23,422 bases of DNA from a virus. Shown here piece by piece: positions 6,487-13,511 of the stretch (position 1 is the stretch's first letter; each line of letters starts with the position of its first letter). The position numbers and the translations under genes are program-made. The DNA lies in the IMG/VR virus record IMGVR_UViG_3300021138_000177, positions 1 to 23,422 of that record; one strand, written 5' to 3'. A model generated the notes under the pieces. That model was not told the DNA's origin. It worked only from the letters and a program-made list of their open reading frames with translations, and made no database searches.

Positions 6487-8412
6487 ATGGCAGAACAAAG
6501 AAATTTATTTTCAGCATTAAAAAGACTCTTTTCAACAGATGTAATTATCCGTAATGACGGAGGAGCTCTTAAGACAATTGATACAGAAAGAATACAAACG
6601 GATGGGGTGTTACAAACAAACTCCCTTATTGACCGTTTTAACCGTGTCTATACAACCTCAACTTCCTACGGAGTTAACCTAAATTTAGCACAAAACTATC
6701 AATCATCTCGTGTTCAAATTTATGCTGATTATGAAGCGATGGACACAGATCCAATCATTGCATCAGCTTTGGATATCATAGCAGATGAATGTACCTTAAA
6801 AAATGAGCAGGGAGATGTGATTCACATAAGATCTGCAGATGAAAACATCCAAAAAATACTTACAAATCTATTCTACGACGTACTTAATATCGAATTTAAC
6901 TTGTGGTTTTGGATAAGAAGTATGTGTAAGTACGGAGATTTCTATCTAAAATTAGAAATAGCTGAGAAGTTTGGAGTGTATAACGTAATTCCATTCTCAG
7001 CCTACAATATTGTAAGACTAGAAGGAACCAATCCACATAATCCATCTGAAGTTATCTTTAAATACGATCCAACTGCTGCCTTAGGTGCAACTGCTGGATA
7101 CTCTACATCCTACCAAAATACAGACCAGGGAATTACTTTCTACAATTATGAGATGGCTCACATGAGATTGATTGGAGATATTAACTATCTACCATACGGT
7201 CGTTCTTACTTAGAACCCGCTCGTAAATTGTTTAAGCAGTATATTTTAATGGAAGATGCGATGTTGATTCATAGAATTACACGTGCTCCGGAAAGAAGAA
7301 TTTTCTATGTAAATGTGGGAGCTATTCCACCAACTGAAGTAGAAAACTACATGCAAAGAATGATTAGCAAGATGAAGAAGACTCCTCTTGTTGATCCTCA
7401 AACAGGCAACTACAACGTTAAGTATAACGTACAAAACATGCTTGAGGATTTCTTTATTCCAGTTCGTGGGAATGACCAATCAACTAGAATAGACACTGCA
7501 AAGGCACTAGAGTATAACGGTATTGAGGATATTAACTACCTACTAAACAAATTATTTGCAGCACTTAAAATACCAAAAGCCTTCTTAGGATATGAGAAGG
7601 ATTTGACTGGTAAAGCAACTCTTGCAGCAGAAGATATTCGTTTTGCAAGAACGATAGAAAGACTACAACGTATTGTATTGAGTGAATTAACTAAGATTGC
7701 CTTAGTGCACCTATATGCAAACGGATACGATGACGAATCGGTATCTAATTTTGAGTTATCACTTACCACTCCTTCCATCATCTATGATCAAGAAAGGGTT
7801 GCTCTTATGAAGGAAAAGGTTGATCTAGCAGCTCAAATCTTAGAAAATAACCTACTTCCAACAGACTGGATCTACGATAAACTATTCCACTTTAGTGAAG
7901 ACGAGTTTGATGAGTACAGGGATTTAGTAGTAGAGGACAAGAAAAGAGCCTTCAGACTAACTCAGATTGAGGAAGAAGGAAATGACCCAGCAGAATCTGG
8001 ACAAGCATACGGAACACCACACCAAATAGCTTCTATGTATGGTGGATATGGTAATACTAACCTAGCCAACACAGAAGTACCACAAGGATACGATGAGATT
8101 AATCCAGATGAACCTGTTAAATTACCAGGTAGACCACAAGATAAAGTATCTCTTATTAATACTAGTGATGATCCACTAGGAACAGATAGAATGGGTACTT
8201 ACGATCTAAAAGCTAAGCCAAAGTCAGGAGAGGATGCCTTAAAGACAAAATATCAAGGAGGTTCTCCACTTGCAATGGAAGGTAGTTTGAGGACTAAGAT
8301 GGTGTATCAACAGAACAAGGCACTGTTAGAATCCTTTGGAAAACGAAAGGTAGGGTTGTTTAAAGAGAGTACTTTATTAAATGAAGATCAAATAAGACCT
8401 GACCAGGCATAA
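6487..8412 (+). CDS. 20: Portal vertex protein, gp20-like
   Basis: This is the dodecameric portal through which DNA enters the head and to which the terminase and then the neck attach. At 641 aa it is longer than T4 gp20 (524). Family landmarks include TDPIIASALDIIADE (88-102), the crown/clip region ending in RITRAPERRIFYVNVG (263-278), GNDQSTRID (328-336) and the conserved helix-rich segment LNKLFAALKIPKAFLGYEKD (353-372) with the following LTGKATLAAEDIRFARTIERLQ. The N-terminal region aligns with the T4-type wing start. The extra length is mainly a polar C-terminal extension from about residue 505, rich in Gly, Pro, Lys and Asp, containing QQNKALLESFG near the end. That tail is not part of the core fold as I know it. 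No Shine-Dalgarno site is present. Confidence 0.96.
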   Translation: MAEQRNLFSALKRLFSTDVIIRNDGGALKTIDTERIQTDGVLQTNSLIDRFNRVYTTSTSYGVNLNLAQNYQSSRVQIYADYEAMDTDPIIASALDIIADECTLKNEQGDVIHIRSADENIQKILTNLFYDVLNIEFNLWFWIRSMCKYGDFYLKLEIAEKFGVYNVIPFSAYNIVRLEGTNPHNPSEVIFKYDPTAALGATAGYSTSYQNTDQGITFYNYEMAHMRLIGDINYLPYGRSYLEPARKLFKQYILMEDAMLIHRITRAPERRIFYVNVGAIPPTEVENYMQRMISKMKKTPLVDPQTGNYNVKYNVQNMLEDFFIPVRGNDQSTRIDTAKALEYNGIEDINYLLNKLFAALKIPKAFLGYEKDLTGKATLAAEDIRFARTIERLQRIVLSELTKIALVHLYANGYDDESVSNFELSLTTPSIIYDQERVALMKEKVDLAAQILENNLLPTDWIYDKLFHFSEDEFDEYRDLVVEDKKRAFRLTQIEEEGNDPAESGQAYGTPHQIASMYGGYGNTNLANTEVPQGYDEINPDEPVKLPGRPQDKVSLINTSDDPLGTDRMGTYDLKAKPKSGEDALKTKYQGGSPLAMEGSLRTKMVYQQNKALLESFGKRKVGLFKESTLLNEDQIRPDQA

Positions 8413-8419
8413 ACCTTAC

Positions 8420-8426
8420 TATTTAT
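8420..8426 (+). promoter_or_regulatory. TATTTAT late-promoter-like motif after the portal gene
   Basis: The context is cttaCTATTTATTAat, ending 17 bases before the ATG at 8444. It partly overlaps a 10-base palindrome (TTATTAATAA). The promoter role is inferred. Confidence 0.5.
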
Positions 8427-8443
8427 TAATAAGCAAAATACGT

Positions 8444-9295
8444 ATGATTAAACATTCAAAGTATAGAAATACTGGAATCTTATTTGAACTATTAGTAAGA
8501 CAGGCAACCTCAGATCTAATGTCCAGAAAAGATCCTCAGGCAGTAAAAATATTTAAAAAGTATTTTACTGGCACTGAGCTTAGTAAGGAGTATAGTCTAT
8601 ATAATACGGTGTTGAATGCACCAAAACTGTCTGAAGGACAGGCAGATGTCTTAGTCTCAACCATCGTTGAGCAAGCTAAAAAACTTGATAGAGTACAGCT
8701 TAATAAAGAGAAGTATAATATTATTAAAGAGATTAAGAAGAGCTATGACTTGGATAATTTCTTTAAAGCAAAGATCCCAACCTACAAAGTATATGCAGCA
8801 GTGTATACAATAGTTGAGACTCAGCTAACCTCAAATTACGGAAACACTTCCCAACTTGTGGCAAGTAAGCTAACCTTATTAGAGCATGTAACCAAGGAAG
8901 GCTTAGCAGAGCGTAAAGTAGCTTCTCAAGCAGTTGAAGATTTCATGAAAGAGGATAAGGAGATCAGACAACTAGCCTATAAAATACTAATTGAAAAATT
9001 CAATACAAAGTATGCAGCTCTGTCAGAAGAGCAAAAAAGCCTACTGAAAGAGTACATTAACAACATATCGGATACTAAACAACTAAGAGAGTACTTAAAT
9101 CAAAAGCTAGACGAAGTAAAAAAGGAGCTGACAGCTCTAAAAGAGGCCTTAGCTGATCAAGTAACCAAGATAAAAATAGCAGAAGTCCTAAATTTTATCA
9201 AACCAATTGAATCAAAAGAGTCAGTTAAGGATGAAGTATTAATAGGATTAATGCAGTACTATCAATTAATATCTGAGCTTAAAGCCCTACAATAA
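8444..9295 (+). CDS. Conserved T4-like phage protein between portal and prohead genes
   Basis: This 283-aa, largely helical protein begins MIKHSKYRNTGILFELLVRQ, an N-terminus I recognise from a conserved, usually hypothetical or structural, protein of marine T4-like phages. Residues 1-60 hold the most conserved part (LFELLVRQATSDLM, KYFTGTELSKEYSLYN). Residues 165-245 are rich in Lys, Glu and Leu with coiled-coil character. No enzyme motif, Cys pair or membrane segment is seen. Its stop codon directly touches the next ATG at 9296. A role in the prohead core or head assembly is suggested by its place between portal and protease; the family name is from memory and not checked. Confidence 0.8.
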   Translation: MIKHSKYRNTGILFELLVRQATSDLMSRKDPQAVKIFKKYFTGTELSKEYSLYNTVLNAPKLSEGQADVLVSTIVEQAKKLDRVQLNKEKYNIIKEIKKSYDLDNFFKAKIPTYKVYAAVYTIVETQLTSNYGNTSQLVASKLTLLEHVTKEGLAERKVASQAVEDFMKEDKEIRQLAYKILIEKFNTKYAALSEEQKSLLKEYINNISDTKQLREYLNQKLDEVKKELTALKEALADQVTKIKIAEVLNFIKPIESKESVKDEVLIGLMQYYQLISELKALQ

Positions 9296-9979
9296 ATGAA
9301 TATACAATTTGCAACTCAGTTTTTAAGAGAAGAATTAGATGAATTTGATTCATTAAGAAGTGCATTATCTGAACTAGGTGCAAGCAAGGATACTATTGAT
9401 CTTTTAGTAAATGCAGTAGCAAAAGGACGTATTGAACCTTCAAAAGCAATAGAAATTGTTAAGAGTACTGTGGTTAGAGAGGACGGTGCAGCTGGTAGTA
9501 TGACTGGTGGTGGTACAACAGGTGGTGCTAGCTTTACTCCAGGAACTGGTGAACAGTATGCATCAACAAAAGCATTCAAAAGGGTAAAAGAGGATGCTCC
9601 AATCCTAGCAGGAGGCAAAGCGGATATTAGCACTTACACTCAGGACGGTTTCACAGGTGCTCCATCCATACCAAACCGCAAATCAAAAGCAATTGATTAT
9701 AAGAAATTATTTGAAGATGACTTAGTTTCTGAAAACTATTCACGTTTTAAAACAGAAACAAAGGTACGTCCAAAAGCAGAACAATACCACCAAGCCATAA
9801 AAGTGGCAAATAGAAAACTGGATGAGGTGAATAAGATTCTAGAATTTACATCAAGAATGAAAAATGAACTATCTGAAGGAGAACAAACATTGGAAGTAAA
9901 AGGACACACAGTAAAAGCAGCTGAAAAATTAAAAGCAAAAATAGCTGAGGCATATAAAAAAATCAAAACACTAAGTTAA
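9296..9979 (+). CDS. Prohead-core-like protein with capsid-type Gly-rich linker
   Basis: This 227-aa protein follows the preceding stop without a gap. Residues 1-62 are helical and acidic (N-terminus MNIQFATQFLREELDE, with LRE fitting the [L/I]xE rule). Residues 68-90 form a linker, TGGGTTGGASFTPGTGEQYA, nearly the same as residues 65-82 of the major capsid protein in this window. Residues 160-227 are a basic helical domain (KLDEVNKILEFTSRMKNELS to the Lys-rich end). No catalytic motif is visible. The split into an acidic helical N-part, a Gly-rich linker and a basic C-part suggests a processed head-core protein. I know no standard T4 gene name for it; gp67/gp68 sit in this place in T4, but I see no direct match. 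Confidence 0.78.
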   Translation: MNIQFATQFLREELDEFDSLRSALSELGASKDTIDLLVNAVAKGRIEPSKAIEIVKSTVVREDGAAGSMTGGGTTGGASFTPGTGEQYASTKAFKRVKEDAPILAGGKADISTYTQDGFTGAPSIPNRKSKAIDYKKLFEDDLVSENYSRFKTETKVRPKAEQYHQAIKVANRKLDEVNKILEFTSRMKNELSEGEQTLEVKGHTVKAAEKLKAKIAEAYKKIKTLS

Positions 9980-9982
9980 TCT

Positions 9983-10111
9983 ATGGCAGTAAAGGCAGGT
10001 TCATCGTCAAGCATTAAGCTGACTTTTGGGAAACGTAAAGAGGGAGCAGCGAAAAAATCATTTAACAAACACAGCAAAAGACCTAAAGCATACCGTGGTC
10101 AGGGAAGATAA
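9983..10111 (+). CDS. Small basic protein (42 aa)
   Basis: A 42-codon frame starts at ATG 9983, four bases after the preceding stop, and ends at TAA 10109-10111. The product is strongly basic (about 13 Lys/Arg plus one His, with a single Glu) and Ser/Gly-rich, with KLTFGKRKEG in the middle and RPKAYRGQGR at the end. A KxYRGQGR-like end is, from memory, a recurring feature of small head-region proteins in T4-like phages. It fills an otherwise unexplained 148-base gap between two conserved head-region genes, which supports it being real. It might bind DNA, the acidic scaffold or the portal; the function is unknown. Its short length makes it easy to miss in automated annotation. Confidence 0.7.
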   Translation: MAVKAGSSSSIKLTFGKRKEGAAKKSFNKHSKRPKAYRGQGR

Positions 10112-10115
10112 TTAA

Positions 10116-10122
10116 TATTTAT
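10116..10122 (+). promoter_or_regulatory. TATTTAT motif unusually close to the start codon
   Basis: The context is aatTATTTATAcaat before the ATG at 10128, with only 5 bases between motif and start codon. If it is a -10 element, transcription would begin at or just inside the start codon, giving a leaderless mRNA; otherwise it may be a chance match. It begins 5 bases after the 42-aa gene's stop codon. Confidence 0.35.
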
Positions 10123-10127
10123 ACAAT

Positions 10128-11543
10128 ATGAAGAACATCAATAGCCAATATAAGGACCTGAAAGAAGGTAAAATGTCTCAGGCAAACTTCATGCGTAACT
10201 TACGTATGTCATTACCTCAGTACATAGCTCCAACCACATCTTACATAGATGCGATTACTATCCTTAAAGGAAAGAGAATCTTAAGTGAGTCTCTACCGAC
10301 AGAGACTACTGTAAGTGAAGTAATTGAAGCTCTATTTGATGGTGACTTTGATAACGATCCAGGTAAGCTACTTGCTGCAAAAGAAGCAATTCAGGCTTCA
10401 AATCACTCAGATAAGAGTGTTGCTTTGGGATTACTAGATAAGAAGTTGAAAGAAGCGATGGATGCTGAGACAAGAGGTCAAGCAGCTCACGACGATGCTC
10501 AATGGAGACGTAAACGTGGATTAGAAGAAACCAAAAAGCCTCTTAAAGAAGCTAAAAAACAAAAAGAAGTACCGAGTATAAACCACGTTGATTACATTCA
10601 ATTAATGAAAGGTACAGTGTATGAGTTGGAAAAAATGCCAGCTGTAACAGATGAAAATGCAGCAAAAGCTAAAGAAAAAGCATACAAAGCTCTTACAAAA
10701 GATCCAAATGCTTATAGACACCTGCTTATAGCTAACTACAAAGAGATTGAAAAGAAGGACAAGGCTCAAAGAGCCGAACCAGCCAAGAAAGATAACTTAG
10801 TTAACAAGGCTAATGAGATGAAAACTGCTAAGAAAAACGAACAAGCTAACACTAAAACAACTTTAGGTAAGCAAGAAAAGGCTAGTAAAAATCCAGAAGG
10901 AGTTAAGCAACTGAAAGAAGCTCTAGGTTACTGGATGAATAAACCAGCCGATGCTGAGAAATATAAAATCAAGAAAGACGAAAAAGGAAGAATACTACAA
11001 GCTACCAACGATGAAGGTCAAACTTTTAGTAAAGGAGACGCTGCGACTGCTGTAGATAATGGCGAAAAGATTGCTATTAGTAGTTTCATAGAACAGCAAG
11101 GTAAGGTAAAAGCAGTCTATATGGTACGTGGAACAGCCTACACCATAGATATTGACGGATTAGAAAAAGGAACAACTAATGAAGCTGTCAAAGCATTAAA
11201 AGCAACCATCCTAAAAGAGTTCCAAGCGATACCTAAACCAGCTCCAATCTACGCAGCAGGACATGAGGTTGTAACTCCTGATGGTAAAAGAGGTACGATT
11301 GAAGAGCTTACGAAAGATAATACAGCTTATGTAAAGTTTAAAGATGGTAACATTCAACACTACCAAACAAACGTACTAAAGCCAGCCAGTGAAGTTGAGG
11401 ATATGGATGAGGTTTTAACAGCTAAAACTGGAGATGCAAGCCACGATGAAGCTAGCCTAACAAGAATAAATAAAATAGCAGACCCAACAGCAAAAGCAAG
11501 CATAAGCAAGGCTTTTACAAGCGGTCAAGCAGTAGACATTTAA
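10128..11543 (+). CDS. Conserved T4-like head-region protein upstream of the protease
   Basis: The 471-aa product begins with a conserved-looking block (residues 15-55: KMSQANFMRNLRMSLPQYI, then TSYIDAITILKGKRIL) that I recognise from uncharacterised proteins next to gene 21 in marine T4-like phages. Residues 95-275 are very rich in Lys, Ala and Glu with short helices and low complexity. Residues 378-418 (GHEVVTPDGKRGTIEEL through FKDGNIQHY) resemble a small KOW/SH3-like beta barrel. No catalytic motif is visible. Its stop is followed after one base by the protease ATG, so coupled translation is likely. A scaffold or core role is inferred from position and composition only. Confidence 0.8.
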   Translation: MKNINSQYKDLKEGKMSQANFMRNLRMSLPQYIAPTTSYIDAITILKGKRILSESLPTETTVSEVIEALFDGDFDNDPGKLLAAKEAIQASNHSDKSVALGLLDKKLKEAMDAETRGQAAHDDAQWRRKRGLEETKKPLKEAKKQKEVPSINHVDYIQLMKGTVYELEKMPAVTDENAAKAKEKAYKALTKDPNAYRHLLIANYKEIEKKDKAQRAEPAKKDNLVNKANEMKTAKKNEQANTKTTLGKQEKASKNPEGVKQLKEALGYWMNKPADAEKYKIKKDEKGRILQATNDEGQTFSKGDAATAVDNGEKIAISSFIEQQGKVKAVYMVRGTAYTIDIDGLEKGTTNEAVKALKATILKEFQAIPKPAPIYAAGHEVVTPDGKRGTIEELTKDNTAYVKFKDGNIQHYQTNVLKPASEVEDMDEVLTAKTGDASHDEASLTRINKIADPTAKASISKAFTSGQAVDI

Positions 11544-11544
11544 T

Positions 11545-12174
11545 ATGAATAAACAAACTCTTATAGAATATTTACCATTCCAACCTTTACCAAGACAACT
11601 TAGTGAAGCGAGGATGAGTCCAAATAAACCCTTCCTAGTATCTGGAAAGGTGCAGGCTGCTGATCAACCTAATGCTAATAAGAGGATTTACGATTTCGAT
11701 ACTCTAAGAAAGCAAGTAGACCTATACATACAAGGTCCGATCACAGAAAAGAGAGCTCTTGGAGAACTCGATCATCCAGAATCAAGTATCATAAACCTAA
11801 AGAATGTTTGTCATAATATTACAAGACTTTGGTGGGAAGGTAAGGAACTCTACGGAGAATTTGAAATATTACCAACCCCGTCTGGAAATATTCTGAGAGA
11901 GCTATTTCTTGCTGGAATTAATGTTGGGGTATCATCAAGAGCGATGGGATCTGTAACTCCAATAGGAGAAGGTCTTGTGCAAGTTGGAGAGGATCTTGAG
12001 CTAGTATGCTGGGATTTCGTTTCAACACCAAGCACTTATGGAGCTTACGTAAAGCCGGTAGGAGGATTACAGGAAGGCTACAATCCACAACAAACTAACA
12101 AAGAGCGTAGTTCAATTGACAGATTAATATCTGATATCATTTGTACGCAAGCAGGTACGTGTTGTCTTAGGTAA
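11545..12174 (+). CDS. 21: Prohead core protease, gp21-like
   Basis: This is the assembly protease that degrades the scaffold, trims the capsid protein and removes tags inside the prohead. At 209 aa it is close to T4 gp21 (212). The herpesvirus-assemblin-like serine protease features are visible: NKRIYDFDTL (45-54), GELDHPESS with probable catalytic His77, GVSSRAMGS (128-136) with the nucleophilic Ser130 or Ser131, and CWDFVSTPSTYGAYV (155-169) closing the fold. T4 gp21 cuts after [L/I]xE; such sites occur in the scaffold, the capsid protein and several N-termini in this window. The C-terminal Cys cluster (QAGTCC) is unusual. The gene ends just before a terminator. Confidence 0.95.
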   Translation: MNKQTLIEYLPFQPLPRQLSEARMSPNKPFLVSGKVQAADQPNANKRIYDFDTLRKQVDLYIQGPITEKRALGELDHPESSIINLKNVCHNITRLWWEGKELYGEFEILPTPSGNILRELFLAGINVGVSSRAMGSVTPIGEGLVQVGEDLELVCWDFVSTPSTYGAYVKPVGGLQEGYNPQQTNKERSSIDRLISDIICTQAGTCCLR

Positions 12175-12204
12175 ACTCCATTAAAAATAATATTTTAAAA
12201 AAAA

Positions 12205-12229
12205 GTCCGTAGAAATCCTACGGATTTTT
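12205..12229 (+). terminator. Rho-independent terminator after gene 21
   Basis: A stem TCCGTAG/CTACGGA (12206-12212 with 12218-12224), extendable by a G-T pair and flanking A/T pairs, has a 5-base loop and is followed by five T residues. It separates protease expression from the scaffold-capsid transcript. Confidence 0.92.
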
Positions 12230-12250
12230 CTGTTTTAGGGATCTACCTAC

Positions 12251-12257
12251 TATTTAT
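12251..12257 (+). promoter_or_regulatory. TATTTAT late-promoter-like motif for the scaffold-capsid unit
   Basis: The context is ctaCTATTTATGag, 21 bases after the T-run of a strong terminator and about 100 bases before the scaffold ATG. Its place just after a terminator, with no other promoter in sight for the most highly expressed head genes, is the best single argument that the motif is a promoter. Confidence 0.6.
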
Positions 12258-12266
12258 GAGGGTAAT

Positions 12267-12289
12267 ATGCTATCCATCTAATATAGCAT
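12267..12289 (+). promoter_or_regulatory. Hairpin 1 in the gene 22 leader
   Basis: A perfect 7-bp inverted repeat, ATGCTAT/ATAGCAT (12267-12273 with 12283-12289), has a 9-base loop and lies about 10 bases downstream of the promoter motif, so it would form at the extreme 5' end of the mRNA. No T-run follows, so it is not a terminator. A role in mRNA stability is inferred. Confidence 0.45.
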
Positions 12290-12312
12290 GCAAATAAATT
12301 TATACCCCATAT

Positions 12313-12337
12313 ATTGCTTCCAATCTTAATAAGCAAT
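12313..12337 (+). promoter_or_regulatory. Hairpin 2 in the gene 22 leader
   Basis: A second perfect 7-bp inverted repeat, ATTGCTT/AAGCAAT (12313-12319 with 12331-12337), has an 11-base loop. It is followed by an A-rich, probably unstructured stretch running into the scaffold ATG at 12361. Its function is unknown; it could protect the leader or shape ribosome access. Confidence 0.4.
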
Positions 12338-12360
12338 CAAACAACAAACAATTTAACAAA

Positions 12361-13476
12361 ATGACAAACCAAGATTTGTACAAACAAGCAATCCTTGATG
12401 CAAGAGCAGTGCGTGACACAGCAATGGCTGCAGCCAAAGAAACACTAGCAGAAGCTTTTGAACCAAGAATTAAAGAAGCGCTTCGTTTAAAACTAGCTGA
12501 AAACGACATGGAAGAAAGCAGTGAAATGGACGAAGATGAGATGGAGGAAGGTCTTAACGTAGCTGCCTCTAACAAAGCTGATGGTTACAAAAGAGATTTC
12601 AAAGGAACTGTTCACGAAGAATCTGACATGGAAGAAGCAACTTTAGATGAAATCCTAGCTGAATTAGATGCTATGGACGAAGCTAAGGATAAAAAAACTA
12701 GGTTAGGTAGCGGAGTGAAGGCTGCTGACAAAGAAATCAACTACAAAGCAGCTAAAAGCTCAATCAAAGAAGCCGAGGAAGATGGCGACGACGAGGAAAT
12801 GGAAATGGACGACGAAGAAGCTCCAGAAATGGATGGCGAAGAAGCTCCAGACGATGAACAAGTTGTTGACATTACAGTAGGCGAACTAAAAGACATCTTC
12901 CGTGATGTGTTCGCTCAACTACAAGGTGGTGCTCCAGAAGAAGCTCCAGAAGCAGGTGAAGAAGCGGGTGAAGAGGAAGAAATTTCTCTTGATGAAATCC
13001 TAGCTGAACTTGAAGATGAAAGCAGTATGGAAGAAAACCTTAATCCAGGAGCTGAGGTTGTTCACAAAAGAGTTCCAACAAAGTACGCACATGGTGAAAT
13101 CCAAGTTGACGAAGCTAAGAAGCTTAAAAAAGACCTAGAAGCAGCTAAGAAGGCAATCGAAGAAATGAGATCACAACTTCAAGAAACTAATCTACTAAAT
13201 GCAAAGCTTTTATATGTTAACAAACTTTGGAAAGGTAAGTCCCTTACAGAATCTCAAAAAGTAAAAGTTCTAAGTGCATTCGATAGAGCAACAACTGTTA
13301 GAGAGGCTGAAAACATTTACAAAACATTAAACGAATCTTTAACTGTTGCTAAAAAATCAACTATTAAAGAATCATTTGGCTACGCTTCAAAACCAATTGG
13401 TACAGCTCAGTCTAAACCAATAGTAGAAGTTGATGCAATGGTAACAAGATGGAAAACTCTTGCCGGTATCAAATAA
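12361..13476 (+). CDS. 22: Prohead scaffold protein, gp22-like
   Basis: This is the internal scaffold on which the capsid assembles, later digested by the prohead protease. The 371-aa protein is highly acidic and helical, longer than T4 gp22 (269). The N-terminal amphipathic helix (1-50) is followed by acidic runs (51-66, 137-168, 190-208), a coiled-coil region (250-285, AKKLKKDLEAAKKAIEEM) and a conserved C-terminal helix ending VTRWKTLAGIK, which fits the WxxLAG-type end of T4-like scaffolds. The octamer LDEILAEL occurs twice (95-102 and 210-217). Several [L/I]xE sites (LAE at 29-31, 45-47, 99-101 and 214-216) fit digestion by gp21. It is the first gene of the scaffold-capsid unit; its A-rich leader lacks a Shine-Dalgarno site. 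Confidence 0.93.
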   Translation: MTNQDLYKQAILDARAVRDTAMAAAKETLAEAFEPRIKEALRLKLAENDMEESSEMDEDEMEEGLNVAASNKADGYKRDFKGTVHEESDMEEATLDEILAELDAMDEAKDKKTRLGSGVKAADKEINYKAAKSSIKEAEEDGDDEEMEMDDEEAPEMDGEEAPDDEQVVDITVGELKDIFRDVFAQLQGGAPEEAPEAGEEAGEEEEISLDEILAELEDESSMEENLNPGAEVVHKRVPTKYAHGEIQVDEAKKLKKDLEAAKKAIEEMRSQLQETNLLNAKLLYVNKLWKGKSLTESQKVKVLSAFDRATTVREAENIYKTLNESLTVAKKSTIKESFGYASKPIGTAQSKPIVEVDAMVTRWKTLAGIK

Positions 13477-13511
13477 AAAATTAAACAAACAAAAACAAAA
13501 ACAATTAAACA

